64,000 bases of DNA from Geomonas oryzisoli (GTDB lineage: Bacteria > Desulfobacterota > Desulfuromonadia > Geobacterales > Geobacteraceae): contig NZ_CP076723.1 in NCBI RefSeq assembly GCF_018986915.1, positions 708,501 to 772,500 on the forward strand, written 5' to 3'. The notes under the pieces were generated by a model that was given only the letters and a program-made list of their open reading frames with translations, was not told where the DNA came from and made no database searches. Each line of letters opens with the position of its first letter. Position 1 is the first letter of the stretch. The position numbers were made by a program, and so were the translations under genes. Shown piece by piece: positions 9,477 to 18,372 of this stretch.

Positions 9477-10151
9477 TCAGCCCCTTGCCCTGCGCCGGCC
9501 GTAAATGGCAAGTCCCATCAATCCCGTCCCCAACAGGAGGAAGGTACCAGGTTCCGGGACCGGGGCCAGTTCCGCATTGAAGCTCGTCGCCCCAAAACCA
9601 GTGTGGGTGATCTCCAGCGCCTCGGTGAGGGAGTAGGGAACATCCAGTCCCACAGCGGCAGCGGTGTTGATGTCGCTGAAGATGGGGCCGCTGTACAACT
9701 CCTCGGTCAGAAGGGTATCCATGGCAAAGGGGATGTTGCCGGCATCGAAGTAGGTACTGTACTTGACCGTTCCACTGCTGGTCCCGCCGATGGACGCCGC
9801 AAAGCCGGGGTACGCCCCGGTAAAGCCGGTGTCCGTCAAGTAGACGTAGAGTTTGTTGGTGCCGTCGGAACCGCCGGACACGTCGATGGAGCCCAGATCC
9901 AGCCGTGGATAGGCCGGGGTTCCCAGGATGGGATAGGAAAATCCCGTGGTCACGTTGGCTATGTAGGCGCCGATGCTACCGAGGTAGGTGACGGCCCCCG
10001 TCATGGGGTTGATGTCGCCCACACCGTTGTCCGCAATGGTGACGGTATTGGCGCCTCCGTCGGTCAGCCTGATCGATAGTGCGTGTGCAGATGTGGTCAT
10101 CAGCGCCAGGATGAACGTGATGACCGCCAATGCTCCTGTTGTCCTCCGCAT
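9477..10151 (-). CDS. PEP-CTERM sorting-signal protein
   Basis: 224 residues with an N-terminal signal peptide (ending near AHA at residue 24) and a classical C-terminal PEP-CTERM tail: VPEPGTFLLLGTG, a short hydrophobic helix, then RRRAR. Such proteins are recognised and cleaved by an exosortase (EpsH/XrtA type) and are often linked to extracellular polysaccharide. The body is Gly/Thr/Ser-rich and beta-type, without a recognised enzyme domain. A good aaggagg site precedes the ATG. No exosortase gene is in the window. Confidence 0.88.
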   Translation of the reverse strand: MRRTTGALAVITFILALMTTSAHALSIRLTDGGANTVTIADNGVGDINPMTGAVTYLGSIGAYIANVTTGFSYPILGTPAYPRLDLGSIDVSGGSDGTNKLYVYLTDTGFTGAYPGFAASIGGTSSGTVKYSTYFDAGNIPFAMDTLLTEELYSGPIFSDINTAAAVGLDVPYSLTEALEITHTGFGATSFNAELAPVPEPGTFLLLGTGLMGLAIYGRRRARG

Positions 10152-10635
10152 GGGATTACCCTCCTTTTAAGGTGAGCCTTCCTGTAAGCCTGGTTTCCCA
10201 TCGCATTATGCGTGCCCGTATTATAAAGAAGCAGTTATTCCAGTATCTTATACCGTGCGTTTCGTCCACACTGTTTCGCAGGATACGCTCCGGTCTTTGT
10301 GGGGTGTCGCGCATCTGGGGAAAAACATAATGAAAACAGTGAGTTTTGTGTCCATGGCTTCGCCCGTGCTGGAGATGACTTCCGCAGCATTTGACGCCAA
10401 CGCCCTTTACACTCATTCTTTACACATCGGGCGAATGCAGTAACCACCTGACCTTACGTCGCTTAGTTGTGTCGATAATCCATACACCGTTGACGGTGAT
10501 GGTAGCCAACCACAGACGGGAATGGCAGCGGCAATTACGGGAAGAGCAAAAACGGCAACTTTCACGAGGAACTTCCCAGCCAGTAACGCACAAAGTATCC
10601 CCCGCTGCGAGTCCAACTGAACAGGATTTGTGCGG
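10152..10635. other. 484-bp intergenic stretch without a recognisable gene
   Basis: Only short overlapping frames without ribosome sites are present. I see no tRNA, repeat-family member or clear terminator. It contains the divergent upstream region of the PEP-CTERM gene and the 3' side of the SanA-like gene. Confidence 0.5.
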
Positions 10636-11310
10636 TTAATAAGAATTTGAAAGCACCGGCGCCTGCACGCCTATCTCGATCTTCTCTCCCCCGAACCTTG
10701 GAGCGGTACTTAAAAGGCAAACATCCAGCACCGTCCTGACCCGCGCCAGCTGTTCGCGGCACCTGGTCCTGAAACTGTTGTAGGCGTCGACGTCGGCGGC
10801 ATTGTAGCCAATCGCATCGATGCCGTTGTGCATGCCGATGAAGATGGCCCGCTCGTTATGGAAACGCTGCGAGATGACGGTGATCTCGTCCTGGCAGAAG
10901 ACCTCCCTCGCCCTGATCACCGAGTCCAGGGTCCTCAGTCCCGCGTAGTCGCAGTAGATGCGCTCGGCAGGGACTCCCGCCTTGATGAGCGCCTCCCTCA
11001 TGTCGCCGGCTTCGTTGTACTCCTTGCGACGGTTGTCGCCGCTCACCAGCAGGTAGTCTACTTTCCGGGCCCGGAAAAGCTCGGCGGCGGCCTCAACCCG
11101 GTGGGCGAAGAAGAGGTTCGCCCTGCCGCCGGAGAGCATCCGGGAGCAACCCAAAAGCAAACCGACGCGCCGGTGGGGGATCTTTTCGATACTGTCGTAG
11201 GTGAGCCCCGCCGTTGCCAGCCCTATTATCGCTGCCGCGCCGGCCATGACCGCGAGCGAGACAAGTGCCGCGACAACCACTATTTTCAACCGCCTTCTCA
11301 ATCCTTCCAT
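10636..11310 (-). CDS. SanA/YdcF-family (DUF218) membrane protein
   Basis: 224 residues: one N-terminal membrane helix (about 9-32) and a DUF218 domain with the characteristic VGLLLGCSRM and the VSGDNRRKEYNEAGDM segment, then ..SVIRAREVF..ITVISQRFHNERA. SanA of E. coli protects against vancomycin at high temperature and affects envelope permeability; the biochemical activity of the family is unsettled. The start overlaps the end of the M23 peptidase gene by 13 bp, so the two form an operon acting on the envelope. Confidence 0.85.
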   Translation of the reverse strand: MEGLRRRLKIVVVAALVSLAVMAGAAAIIGLATAGLTYDSIEKIPHRRVGLLLGCSRMLSGGRANLFFAHRVEAAAELFRARKVDYLLVSGDNRRKEYNEAGDMREALIKAGVPAERIYCDYAGLRTLDSVIRAREVFCQDEITVISQRFHNERAIFIGMHNGIDAIGYNAADVDAYNSFRTRCREQLARVRTVLDVCLLSTAPRFGGEKIEIGVQAPVLSNSY

Positions 11311-11858
11311 TTCGAGGTGTCACCTCCCATCGCATGCTTGGTCAACTCGGCGCCCGGGTCGAGGTAAAACATCCTGTCGAAGCCGTACTTCCCGCCTCGC
11401 CACTGCCTGACGTGCGGGATCTGTGTCACGATGGCGTAATGCAGGTGCGGCGGTTTTCCTGCCGCATTCCCGGTACAGCCCACCGTTCCGACCTCCACCC
11501 CCCGGTGGAGGAAGTCGCCGTTTTTCACCGCGATCTCTTTCAGGTGGGCGTAGTAATGAATCCGCCATTTCGGCCCCAGTATCGATACCACGTTCCCGCC
11601 AATCGTGTCGTATCCGGCGTACACGACGATCCCCGGGGAGGCGGCCATTACCGGTGTCCCTTCTTGTGCGAATATGTCGATCCCCCTGTGCACCCCCGAC
11701 TTCCCCCAGGGACTGCACCAGAAAGATTTCGGATTCCAGTCGGCGCTGCTCGCCCCCTTCACCGGCATCGCGAGCCTGTCCGACGGGACGAAACCAAGGA
11801 ACAGCACGAGAACCGCCACAAGGCCTGCCAGTATCAACCTTCTCCACGTGCGTTTCAT
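11298..11858 (-). CDS. M23-family peptidase (LytM-like), membrane-anchored
   Basis: 186 residues from ATG 11858 (ggag upstream). An N-terminal signal anchor at about residues 6-25 exposes the catalytic domain in the periplasm. Zinc ligands of M23 are visible: HRGID (HxxxD) near residue 58 and HLHYAI (HxH) near 138, with the usual G..V..AGYD and HYYAHL strands between. Such enzymes cut peptidoglycan cross-bridges or, when degenerate, activate amidases; here the key residues appear intact. It precedes and overlaps the SanA-like gene. Confidence 0.88.
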   Translation of the reverse strand: MKRTWRRLILAGLVAVLVLFLGFVPSDRLAMPVKGASSADWNPKSFWCSPWGKSGVHRGIDIFAQEGTPVMAASPGIVVYAGYDTIGGNVVSILGPKWRIHYYAHLKEIAVKNGDFLHRGVEVGTVGCTGNAAGKPPHLHYAIVTQIPHVRQWRGGKYGFDRMFYLDPGAELTKHAMGGDTSKWKD

Positions 11859-11874
11859 AACGACTCCATCTTCA

Positions 11875-11994
11875 AAACCATTAGCCACGGAGGGCTCGGA
11901 GCAAAATCAGAGAGGGGCAAAAACGGGTACGGGTTTAAAACTTTTAGCGCCTTTCTCCGCATTTCTCAGATTTTCTCCGTGGCTAATGGTTGTA
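11875..11994. repeat. 120-bp inverted-repeat element (ctccgtggctaatggtt family), both arms
   Basis: Left arm aaccattagccacggag and right arm ctccgtggctaatggtt are perfect complements, with further complementary segments (aaaatcagag / ctcagatttt) inside. A MITE- or REP-like palindrome lying between the M23 and DUF4349 genes. Confidence 0.8.
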
Positions 11995-11997
11995 GGT

Positions 11998-12912
11998 TTA
12001 AGGTAGGTAATCTTCCTCTTGAGAAATGGTCTCCGTCGTTTCCTTTGTCTCCACAGGGCCTTTTTGCGGCCCTTTTCTCCTGATCCAGAAGTACGCCCCC
12101 GTTCCGAAGAGTGCCGCCCAGGGCCCGATGGTGCCGGCAATGACGATGAGGGCGTGGATGGAGTCGGCCAAACCCTCAAGGGCCGTTCCGAAGGCGCTCT
12201 TCAGCGGAGTCCAGAGGCGGCGCGCGGACGGCAGCCCGTTAGATGACTCGCAGAGGCGGATCTCGATGGTCGCCATCTCCACGAGGAGGTCCCAGTTCTT
12301 CCTCTTCGCCTCGAACGCCTCGATATCGCCCCGCACGCGGGTCAGCTCCTTTTCGACCTCCAGCACGTCCGACAGCTCGCCCGCCCGCTGGTAGAGGGAG
12401 AGCAGCCGCGCCTCCGATGCCTTGGCGTTTCCCAGGCGAGCCTGCAGGTCCACGTAACCTTCGGTGATGTCCTCGGCGCTCGCGGTCTCTTGCGTGATTT
12501 TCCCCAGCCCTCCGATCTTGCGCAGGACGTTCCCGGTCTCCCCGGCCGGCACCCGCAGCCCCACTTCGCCGGAGGTGACCCCGTCGTCGCTTTCCCTGCT
12601 GCTCTTGAACAGGTACCCGCCGCTCGACTCGGCGAGCTTCGTCAGGGCGTCCAGCGCGACCTGGTAACTCTTGACCTCCAGGCTCATCTCGCGGCTCACG
12701 ATCACCTTGCGTTTGGCCTGCCGCGGTGCGCCTTGCGCGGAACTTTCCCCTTCCGGCGCCGCCGACTCATTCTTGGCCGCAGGCGCTGCGGCACTTGCGG
12801 GGACCGGCGCCGGCGCCTCTTCCTTCTTCTTGCAGGCCGTGAGCTGACAGGCGAGGAGCAGAAAAACGAGGCTCATGACGATCCGGTGCGACAAAGGTTT
12901 CTTGCAGCTCAT
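11998..12912 (-). CDS. DUF4349 lipoprotein
   Basis: 304 residues from ATG 12912 behind caaaggag. Lipoprotein signal with lipobox LTAC near residue 23, an Ala/Pro-rich linker, then a DUF4349 domain (REMSLEVKSYQVALDALTKL..GGYLFKSS..VGLRVPAGE), a coiled-coil stretch (~170-215) and a C-terminal membrane helix (~248-272) with a charged tail. DUF4349 proteins are envelope proteins of unknown function. Divergent from the response regulator gene at 13124. Confidence 0.85.
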   Translation of the reverse strand: MSCKKPLSHRIVMSLVFLLLACQLTACKKKEEAPAPVPASAAAPAAKNESAAPEGESSAQGAPRQAKRKVIVSREMSLEVKSYQVALDALTKLAESSGGYLFKSSRESDDGVTSGEVGLRVPAGETGNVLRKIGGLGKITQETASAEDITEGYVDLQARLGNAKASEARLLSLYQRAGELSDVLEVEKELTRVRGDIEAFEAKRKNWDLLVEMATIEIRLCESSNGLPSARRLWTPLKSAFGTALEGLADSIHALIVIAGTIGPWAALFGTGAYFWIRRKGPQKGPVETKETTETISQEEDYLP

Positions 12913-13123
12913 CTGGGGTCTCCTTTGGTGATGTTCATCGATCCTGCTCCCGTGTGCCGGCAGGTGGGCATACCTTACGATTCGGTCGTGGCGACAGGAT
13001 GGAATCCCCATGGAGATGTCATGAAGAATTTGTGCAGATTGTGTGCAAAGGGCTTGGTTTTTGGAAAACGACAAGGTAGATTGTCGACTCGCAAGGGTGA
13101 GAACGGAGAACCAGGAGCGGAAC

Positions 13124-13846
13124 ATGGCGATGCAACCTTTGGTGCTGGTAGTCGATGACGATCCCCATATCAGGGAGGTGGTGCGCTTCGCCCTCGAGAA
13201 GGGCGGGGTCCGGGTCGCCGAGGCGGAGGACGGGAGGCAGGGACTCGACTTCTTTCACGAGATGGAACCGGACCTGTTGATCCTCGACATAACGATGCCC
13301 GAGATGGACGGCACCGAGGTCTGCCGCGCCGTGCGGGCAGGTTCCGATGTCCCCATCATCTTCCTCTCCTCCAGGGATGACGAGATCGACCGCATCGTGG
13401 GGCTCGAGCTCGGGGGGGACGATTATGTCACGAAGCCGTTCAGCCCGCGCGAGCTGGTGGCCCGGGTGAAGGCCGTCTTGCGCCGCAAGGTGGTGATCAA
13501 GGAAGTGCCCCTGCAGGAAACTCCGGCCGCCGCGGGAAAGGTCGTGCACGGCCTGCTCAGTCTGGACGTCGACCGGTTCGTGGGGCGCTGGGGGGGGACG
13601 GAAGTTGTCCTGACCGTCACCGAGTTCGGCCTCCTGCGCACGCTTCTCGGCTATCCCGGCAAGGTCTTCTCGAGGGAGGAGCTGATGAACGGGGCTTACC
13701 AGCACGATACCTTCGTCACCGACCGCACTATCGACAGTCACGTGAGACGCATCCGGCAGAAGTTCTGCGCCGCGGGGGGGGACCCGGTCGAGACGGTCCA
13801 CGGGGTGGGATACCGGCTCGGTCCCTGCCTGGCGGGGGAGCGATGA
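13124..13846 (+). CDS. OmpR-family response regulator
   Basis: 240 residues from ATG 13124 (aggag upstream). Receiver domain about 5-118 with acidic pocket VVDDD, phosphoacceptor Asp in LLILDITMPEMDG near residue 55, and Lys in YVTKPF near 105. The C-terminal winged helix is of the OmpR/PhoB type (LTVTEFGLLRTL..VFSREEL..HVRRIRQKF...GVGYRL). The stop overlaps the kinase start as ATGA, so the pair is translationally coupled. Target genes are unknown; the divergent DUF4349 lipoprotein is a natural candidate. Confidence 0.93.
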   Translation: MAMQPLVLVVDDDPHIREVVRFALEKGGVRVAEAEDGRQGLDFFHEMEPDLLILDITMPEMDGTEVCRAVRAGSDVPIIFLSSRDDEIDRIVGLELGGDDYVTKPFSPRELVARVKAVLRRKVVIKEVPLQETPAAAGKVVHGLLSLDVDRFVGRWGGTEVVLTVTEFGLLRTLLGYPGKVFSREELMNGAYQHDTFVTDRTIDSHVRRIRQKFCAAGGDPVETVHGVGYRLGPCLAGER

Positions 13847-15465
13847 ACTGGAGACCGCGGCTTGGCACCATCCTGCTGATCATCAACCTGGGGATCCTCC
13901 TGCTGCCGCTCGGGGGGATCAGCGTCCTGCGCCTTTACGAGAGCGAACTGGTCCGGCGCACCGAAACCGAGCTGATCTCCCAGGGCTCCTTGATCGGTGC
14001 GGCCTACCGGGAGGAACTGCTGCGAATCGCCGCGGAGAACGCCGGAACGGAAAAGATCCTCAACTACGGCATTCCCGCCAAGGCGCGACCCTCCCGCAGT
14101 GACCCTTCCGAAAAGTACCATCCCATCAACGCGCGACTGAACCTCCCCGACGAGAAGATCCATCCTCCCGCTCAGGCTGCGGTCCCCGCCCGCACCGCCA
14201 TCGACCCATTTGCACTTGAAGCCGGCAGCCGCGTCTCATCCATCATGCGCAGCAGCACGGACAGCACCCTGGTCGGCGTACGTGTGGTGGATATCAAGGG
14301 GACGGTGGTGGCGACGACGGGCGAGGAACGTCACCTTTCCCTTTTGAACCGGGAGGAGGTGCGGCGGGCCCTTGCGGGGGAATACGTGAGTCTTTTGCGC
14401 GAGCGGCTGGATTGGGATAGTTCGGCCCGGCGCGGGAACCTGGTGCGCGTCTTCGTGGGGATGCCGATAATCCATGAAGGGCGCGTCCTGGGGGCGGTGA
14501 TCCTCTCGCGGACCCCTCTCGACATCGGCAAGGCCCTCTACCTGGTGCGTGGGCAGCTGGGGATCGCCGCGGCAGTCCTTTTGGGACTGGTCATCGTCAT
14601 CACCATTCTCACGTCCGTCATGGTCAACCGTCCCTTGCGTGCCCTGGTCAGCCAGGCCAAAGAGGTGCAGCACGGCACGAAGCGGGAGATGCCGGTAACC
14701 GGCAGGTTCGGCATCCACGAGATCGCACAGCTCTCCGACGCCATCTCCGTGATGGCGCGGACACTCGAGGAGCGCGCCGATTACATCAGGACCTTTGCGG
14801 CCAACGTCTCCCACGAATTTAAGACCCCATTGACCTCGCTGCGCGGCACCGTCGAACTCCTGCATGACCACCTCCAGGAGATGTCCGAGGACGAGCGGGA
14901 CCGGTTTCTCACCATCATCGCCAGGGACGCGGAGCGCATGGAGCGGCTGGTGCGCCGGCTTCTCGATCTGGCCCGTGCCGACACCCTGACGGTCGGGGAA
15001 GAGCGGACCGACCCGGCAGGTGCGCTGCGGGCAATAGCCGATCGCTACGGGGAGGCCGGGGTAAAAGTGGTGGTGCGGTGTGAAGAGGACGTTGTGTCGG
15101 TGAGGATGGGGCACGAGACCTTCGACTCGGTGGTCTCAAACCTCATCGAGAACGCGCGGCAGCACGGAGGGGACGGGGTGCAGGTGGAGATCCGCGGGCT
15201 CCTGGGGGAGCATCCGGAGGGATGTCTTTTCGAGATGGAAGTGCACGACAACGGCCCGGGGATTTCGGACGGGAACAGGGAGAAGGTTTTTCTTCCCTTC
15301 TTCACCACGGCCCGGAAGACGGGGGGGAGCGGACTCGGGTTGTCTATCGTGCAGGCGCTGCTTGGTGCCCACGGAGGATCGATCTCACTGGAGCAGAGCG
15401 AGCAAGGTGCGCTCTTCAGGGTCATGGTTCCGGCTATCCCCGCGCAGGGCGGTGCCAGGTCTTGA
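13843..15465 (+). CDS. Sensor histidine kinase, partner of the adjacent regulator
   Basis: 540 residues. Membrane helix at about 9-28, a ~210-residue periplasmic sensor region, second helix around 235-260, HAMP (265-315), HisKA with phosphoacceptor His in NVSHEFKTPLTSLRGT near residue 324, and HATPase with N-box NLIENARQHGG, G1 DNGPGIS, F-box FLPFFTT and G2 GGSGLGLSIVQ. All catalytic motifs are intact. The layout resembles ChvG/CreC-like envelope sensors. The ligand cannot be inferred. Confidence 0.93.
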   Translation: MNWRPRLGTILLIINLGILLLPLGGISVLRLYESELVRRTETELISQGSLIGAAYREELLRIAAENAGTEKILNYGIPAKARPSRSDPSEKYHPINARLNLPDEKIHPPAQAAVPARTAIDPFALEAGSRVSSIMRSSTDSTLVGVRVVDIKGTVVATTGEERHLSLLNREEVRRALAGEYVSLLRERLDWDSSARRGNLVRVFVGMPIIHEGRVLGAVILSRTPLDIGKALYLVRGQLGIAAAVLLGLVIVITILTSVMVNRPLRALVSQAKEVQHGTKREMPVTGRFGIHEIAQLSDAISVMARTLEERADYIRTFAANVSHEFKTPLTSLRGTVELLHDHLQEMSEDERDRFLTIIARDAERMERLVRRLLDLARADTLTVGEERTDPAGALRAIADRYGEAGVKVVVRCEEDVVSVRMGHETFDSVVSNLIENARQHGGDGVQVEIRGLLGEHPEGCLFEMEVHDNGPGISDGNREKVFLPFFTTARKTGGSGLGLSIVQALLGAHGGSISLEQSEQGALFRVMVPAIPAQGGARS

Positions 15466-15665
15466 AAAATAACTATTTATGGAGGTTACTGCTAGGGCCG
15501 GGACGTCAGCGCGCGTTGTCACGAGAGGTAACGTCGTCGACCGTGAAGGGGAATTCTGAAGTGGGCGCGCCATGGTGTGGGATCGTAGCAGCAAAACCTT
15601 ATATTTCAAGACCTGGCACCGAGCCTGCCGAGCCTGGGCACCGAGCCTGGCACCGAGCCCCCCGA
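15452..15665. repeat. Repeat cluster with ttcaagacctggcacc elements in both orientations
   Basis: ggtgccaggtcttgaa at 15452-15467, inside the kinase 3' end, is the reverse complement of ttcaagacctggcacc at about 15604-15620. A further 'cgagcctgg(g)cac' motif is repeated three times up to 15660. The forward part matches the ends of larger repeat copies at 18305-18372, 19624-19698 and 21161-21230. Confidence 0.7.
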
Positions 15666-15710
15666 TATCAAATCGTTCTGCCAGCCATCTTGGGGGGAGC
15701 GGGCGGGGTG

Positions 15711-15776
15711 GATTCGAATCCCGTTTCCCGCTCCAAAAGAAATCAAGGGCGTAGCCAACTAAGGCTGCGCCCTTTT
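15711..15776 (+). repeat. Third copy of tRNA-Gly 3' end plus terminator (att-like)
   Basis: gattcgaatcccgtttcccg and the following ctccaaa match the tRNA T-arm to CCA end with one change in the T-loop side. The hairpin aagggcgtagcc / ggctgcgccctt and a T-run follow. Changes on both stem sides keep it paired apart from one G-U. The 5' part of a tRNA is absent, so this is an attachment-site copy or a remnant, not a functional tRNA. Confidence 0.85.
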
Positions 15777-15803
15777 ATTTTCTTCACCCGTCGTATTCGC
15801 TGA

Positions 15804-16376
15804 TCAGTACAACGGTTCACCGACATGGCTCTGCCCGCCCCTCACGCACCAGACGTGGTACTCCATGTACATTGGCGCGCCCGCGACCTCTCCTGTGACG
15901 AAATTGACCTGGTAGGCTGCCCACGGCGCGCCTGGATACGGCGATGCAGTCCAATAGGGGTAGCGTCCCCATATCAAGCCAAAGGGATGCCCATCCGGCA
16001 CCATCTTGCCGGAGGTACTGGTTCTGTCGATTAAGCTCGTCAATTGCTCCACGGTCGGGAGGTGCCAACCCATCCGCCCCCCCACATCGATCAGGTTGCA
16101 TTCAGCGCGCGCCCCCTGGTAAGTCCAGAGGCTGTTGTACGGCGACTGTTGCCATACCAATCCTGTTTCTTTGTCTAAGACAGCTGCTCCATTGAGAACC
16201 AGCTCGAACCTAAGGTTGGCCGGCAGGGCTCTACTCCAGGTGGGGGGGAGATTGTCCAGGATGGGCGGGGATACTTGGCTGCCACCTTCTGCCGCGGTGC
16301 CAGAAGCGGGAGTGAACACTAGAGAAACCGCAAACACAATGACTGCGCCAACAACGAAAAAGTTACTTTTACGCAT
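15804..16376 (-). CDS. Exported DUF1566 (Lcl C-terminal) domain protein
   Basis: 190 residues with a signal peptide (cleavage near ASGTAAE) and a DUF1566 domain: VLDKETGLVWQ, then the A..C..L..GGRMGWHLPTVEQLTSLID signature, and a C-terminal YHVWCVRGG. These domains occur in secreted or surface proteins of Legionella, Geobacter and others and probably mediate binding. Lies just outside the distal tRNA-end copy. It has no obvious operon partner. Confidence 0.85.
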   Translation of the reverse strand: MRKSNFFVVGAVIVFAVSLVFTPASGTAAEGGSQVSPPILDNLPPTWSRALPANLRFELVLNGAAVLDKETGLVWQQSPYNSLWTYQGARAECNLIDVGGRMGWHLPTVEQLTSLIDRTSTSGKMVPDGHPFGLIWGRYPYWTASPYPGAPWAAYQVNFVTGEVAGAPMYMEYHVWCVRGGQSHVGEPLY

Positions 16377-16871
16377 GGCCGAGCCTCCAATCGTGTTAGG
16401 TGGTTCACCTGTTGTCGTGGTAGCTGGGAAAACCTTTCCGCCTCCTTTCAGGGGAATTGTGCACCGATTTTGGGGCAGTTCGTGTCTATCAGGTTGTTTG
16501 GGGGACGATCAGGCAGGTGGGCTAAGTCAGCAGGTTCTTGAACTCCTGTTGCGGTGGGATGCTTCATCACATTGTCATGATTCGTGCGGTGTTGTCGCAA
16601 GCCCTCCATTCAGTAATGGTAGAACTGTTAGTTCCGTTGTCAACGGCAATGACATCCCGGTCATTTCACATTCCGGACACCGGTGCCAGGTGGCACCGAG
16701 GAGCGCACACATTTAATCCTGCATCAGGTCGTCGACTCGCTCTCGCATCCGCTTTTCAATCCAGGTGGGGGCTGGCTGCTGACGTCCGGTCTTCCATTCC
16801 TAAGTGCTTAGATCTTGACAGGAGAAGTTTGGTGGGTAGATTTTAATTTTTTCCCGCACTCAGGTGAGACT
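16377..16871. other. 495-bp intergenic region without a gene
   Basis: Contains one perfect small hairpin, cggtgcca-gg-tggcaccg at about 16680-16700, related to the ctggcaccg repeats nearby. No frame with a ribosome site was found. Confidence 0.5.
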
Positions 16872-17678
16872 ATGGCCAATTCGGATCAACCCCACCTAAG
16901 ACGTGACCCTTTTCAACGCCCGTCCCTTACTCCCGGTCCGCTCGGACACAATGATTCTGCCGCGCCAAATACTCCTATTATTTATCCACGGCCTACCCCG
17001 GGGCCGCTTGGCGTAAATGACCACGCTACACCTGAGGCTGTAGCGGCCAGAGCTGTCAAAACGAATCCGAGTCACTACAAAGGTTCTCGTATAGGAAGCC
17101 AGCTGCCGTTGGGCATGCGAATTTCAGATGACGGTGTCAGGTTCATATGGAGCGAGGAGTATGCTCCTGATGTTTCAGAACGCTTACATTGGCCTGGTGG
17201 CGCAAGTGGAGTGACTCTGGGCGCTGGTTATGACATGAAGACAAGATCAAAGCAGCAAGTGTTAACAGACTTGCAGGAAATAGGGGTTAGTCGGGACCTG
17301 AGTGCAAAGGCAGCGTGTGGCGCGGGCCTCTCTGGGGAGGCAGCTGAATCTTTCGTGTTGTCGCACCGCAAGATGCTAGTGCTTGGTGAGCAACAGTCTA
17401 TAGCGTTGTTAAGGTTGATACTCCCGAGCTATGAGAAGGTAGTAAGACAAGGAATACGGGTTCCACTTTTACAGCATGAGTACGATGCACTTGTCAGTTT
17501 TTCCTATAATCCTGGTGGATGTTTTAGAAAAGTAGCATCTTGTATAAATGAAGGAAGAATTGGTGACGCCATGTGTTTCATAACTTCCGCCAACAAATCT
17601 GGAGGCAAGGTGTTGAATGGTTTAGTTAAAAGAAGAAAAAGGGAGACGCAGTTGTACCTCCGTGGGAAGTATATATGA
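16872..17678 (+). CDS. Muramidase-like (GH24/pesticin-type) protein with N-terminal duplicated motif, no signal peptide
   Basis: 268 residues from ATG 16872. The first ~50 residues carry two copies of TPGPLGxND (residues ~17-25 and ~42-50) separated by Pro-rich sequence. The C-terminal ~170 residues resemble phage-type lysozyme: the likely catalytic Glu in WSEEY, then GVTLGAGYDM (the GxTxGxGxD segment), and YDALVSFSYNPGG. It should cleave the glycan backbone of peptidoglycan. It lacks a signal peptide and its 3' end overlaps the following exported-protein gene by ATGA. That arrangement suggests a secreted or injected toxin with immunity; a phage lysozyme is the alternative. Confidence 0.75.
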   Translation: MANSDQPHLRRDPFQRPSLTPGPLGHNDSAAPNTPIIYPRPTPGPLGVNDHATPEAVAARAVKTNPSHYKGSRIGSQLPLGMRISDDGVRFIWSEEYAPDVSERLHWPGGASGVTLGAGYDMKTRSKQQVLTDLQEIGVSRDLSAKAACGAGLSGEAAESFVLSHRKMLVLGEQQSIALLRLILPSYEKVVRQGIRVPLLQHEYDALVSFSYNPGGCFRKVASCINEGRIGDAMCFITSANKSGGKVLNGLVKRRKRETQLYLRGKYI

Positions 17679-18226
17679 ACAGAATCCCAAAGAGCACCAG
17701 CAATCTTGTTCTGGGGGTATGCGTTCTTCTATTCCTGCCTGTGAAAGCGGTGGCTCAAACGAAGCCGATAGAATTCTTAGCCGGCGCATGGCGGGTAACG
17801 GGAGTGCGTCTTGATGAGACCTTAACGAGAACCCCTCACTATAACTACAATGATGCAGATCTGATGGGAAGTCTGATCACCTTCACCACTAAGAACGTGC
17901 AGGCCAAGATGCCGGAAAAGGTTAATTGCAGAAATCCTGTCGTGAACACAGAGATTATGACTATGGAGACCCTTATCGACCGCACAATGCTTCGAACCCG
18001 AGACCTGATTTCGCGGAAAAACCGCTTCGCTCTTCCTCTGGATACTTCCAAGTCCATTGAAGTCCTGTGGGTCACCTGCGGAAAAGGGCATGTAGGTCCA
18101 GACGACCCACGTGGTCCTGAGGGGTATAACTGGATAGCCAAACTGTCGGGAAGCAAGATCGCCATGCGATGGTACGATAACACGATATTGCTCCTGGACC
18201 GAAAAACCAAGCGCAGGCTTCCATGA
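17675..18226 (+). CDS. Exported protein, probable immunity partner of the muramidase
   Basis: 183 residues with a signal peptide (VLGVCVLLFLPVKAVAQ). Mature part starts IEFLAGAWRVTGV, reminiscent of lipocalin-like beta-barrel openings, and ends with a short basic tail. No recognised family. Translation is coupled to the muramidase by an ATGA overlap. As the only periplasmic product of the pair, it is the natural candidate to protect the cell wall. That role is inference. Confidence 0.68.
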   Translation: MNRIPKSTSNLVLGVCVLLFLPVKAVAQTKPIEFLAGAWRVTGVRLDETLTRTPHYNYNDADLMGSLITFTTKNVQAKMPEKVNCRNPVVNTEIMTMETLIDRTMLRTRDLISRKNRFALPLDTSKSIEVLWVTCGKGHVGPDDPRGPEGYNWIAKLSGSKIAMRWYDNTILLLDRKTKRRLP

Positions 18227-18304
18227 GGACATTGTAAGAGACTCGGCGCAGGCGAGTTATAAGGAGCGTGGGCACCCAGACCGGGCACCCAGACCGCGAG
18301 CTTT

Positions 18305-18372
18305 CCCCGTGGTCTTCCCAAATCCTCTCGCTGCAGTTCACGTCGCACCTTATATTTCAAGACCTGGCGCCG
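18305..18372. repeat. Dispersed repeat D, copy 1
   Basis: ccgtggtcttcccaaatcctc... ending cttatatttcaagacctgg. Nearly identical to 19624-19698, diverged at 21161-21230. The gap 18227-18543 holds nothing else recognisable apart from a short gggcacccagacc duplication. Confidence 0.75.

Noticed and set aside
11298..11858. M23 peptidase as another injected effector
   Set aside because: It has its own membrane anchor and is in operon with a SanA-like envelope protein, so it is a resident wall enzyme.
15711..15737. Second tRNA-Gly gene
   Set aside because: Only the T-arm to CCA part is present; no D-arm or anticodon arm precedes it.
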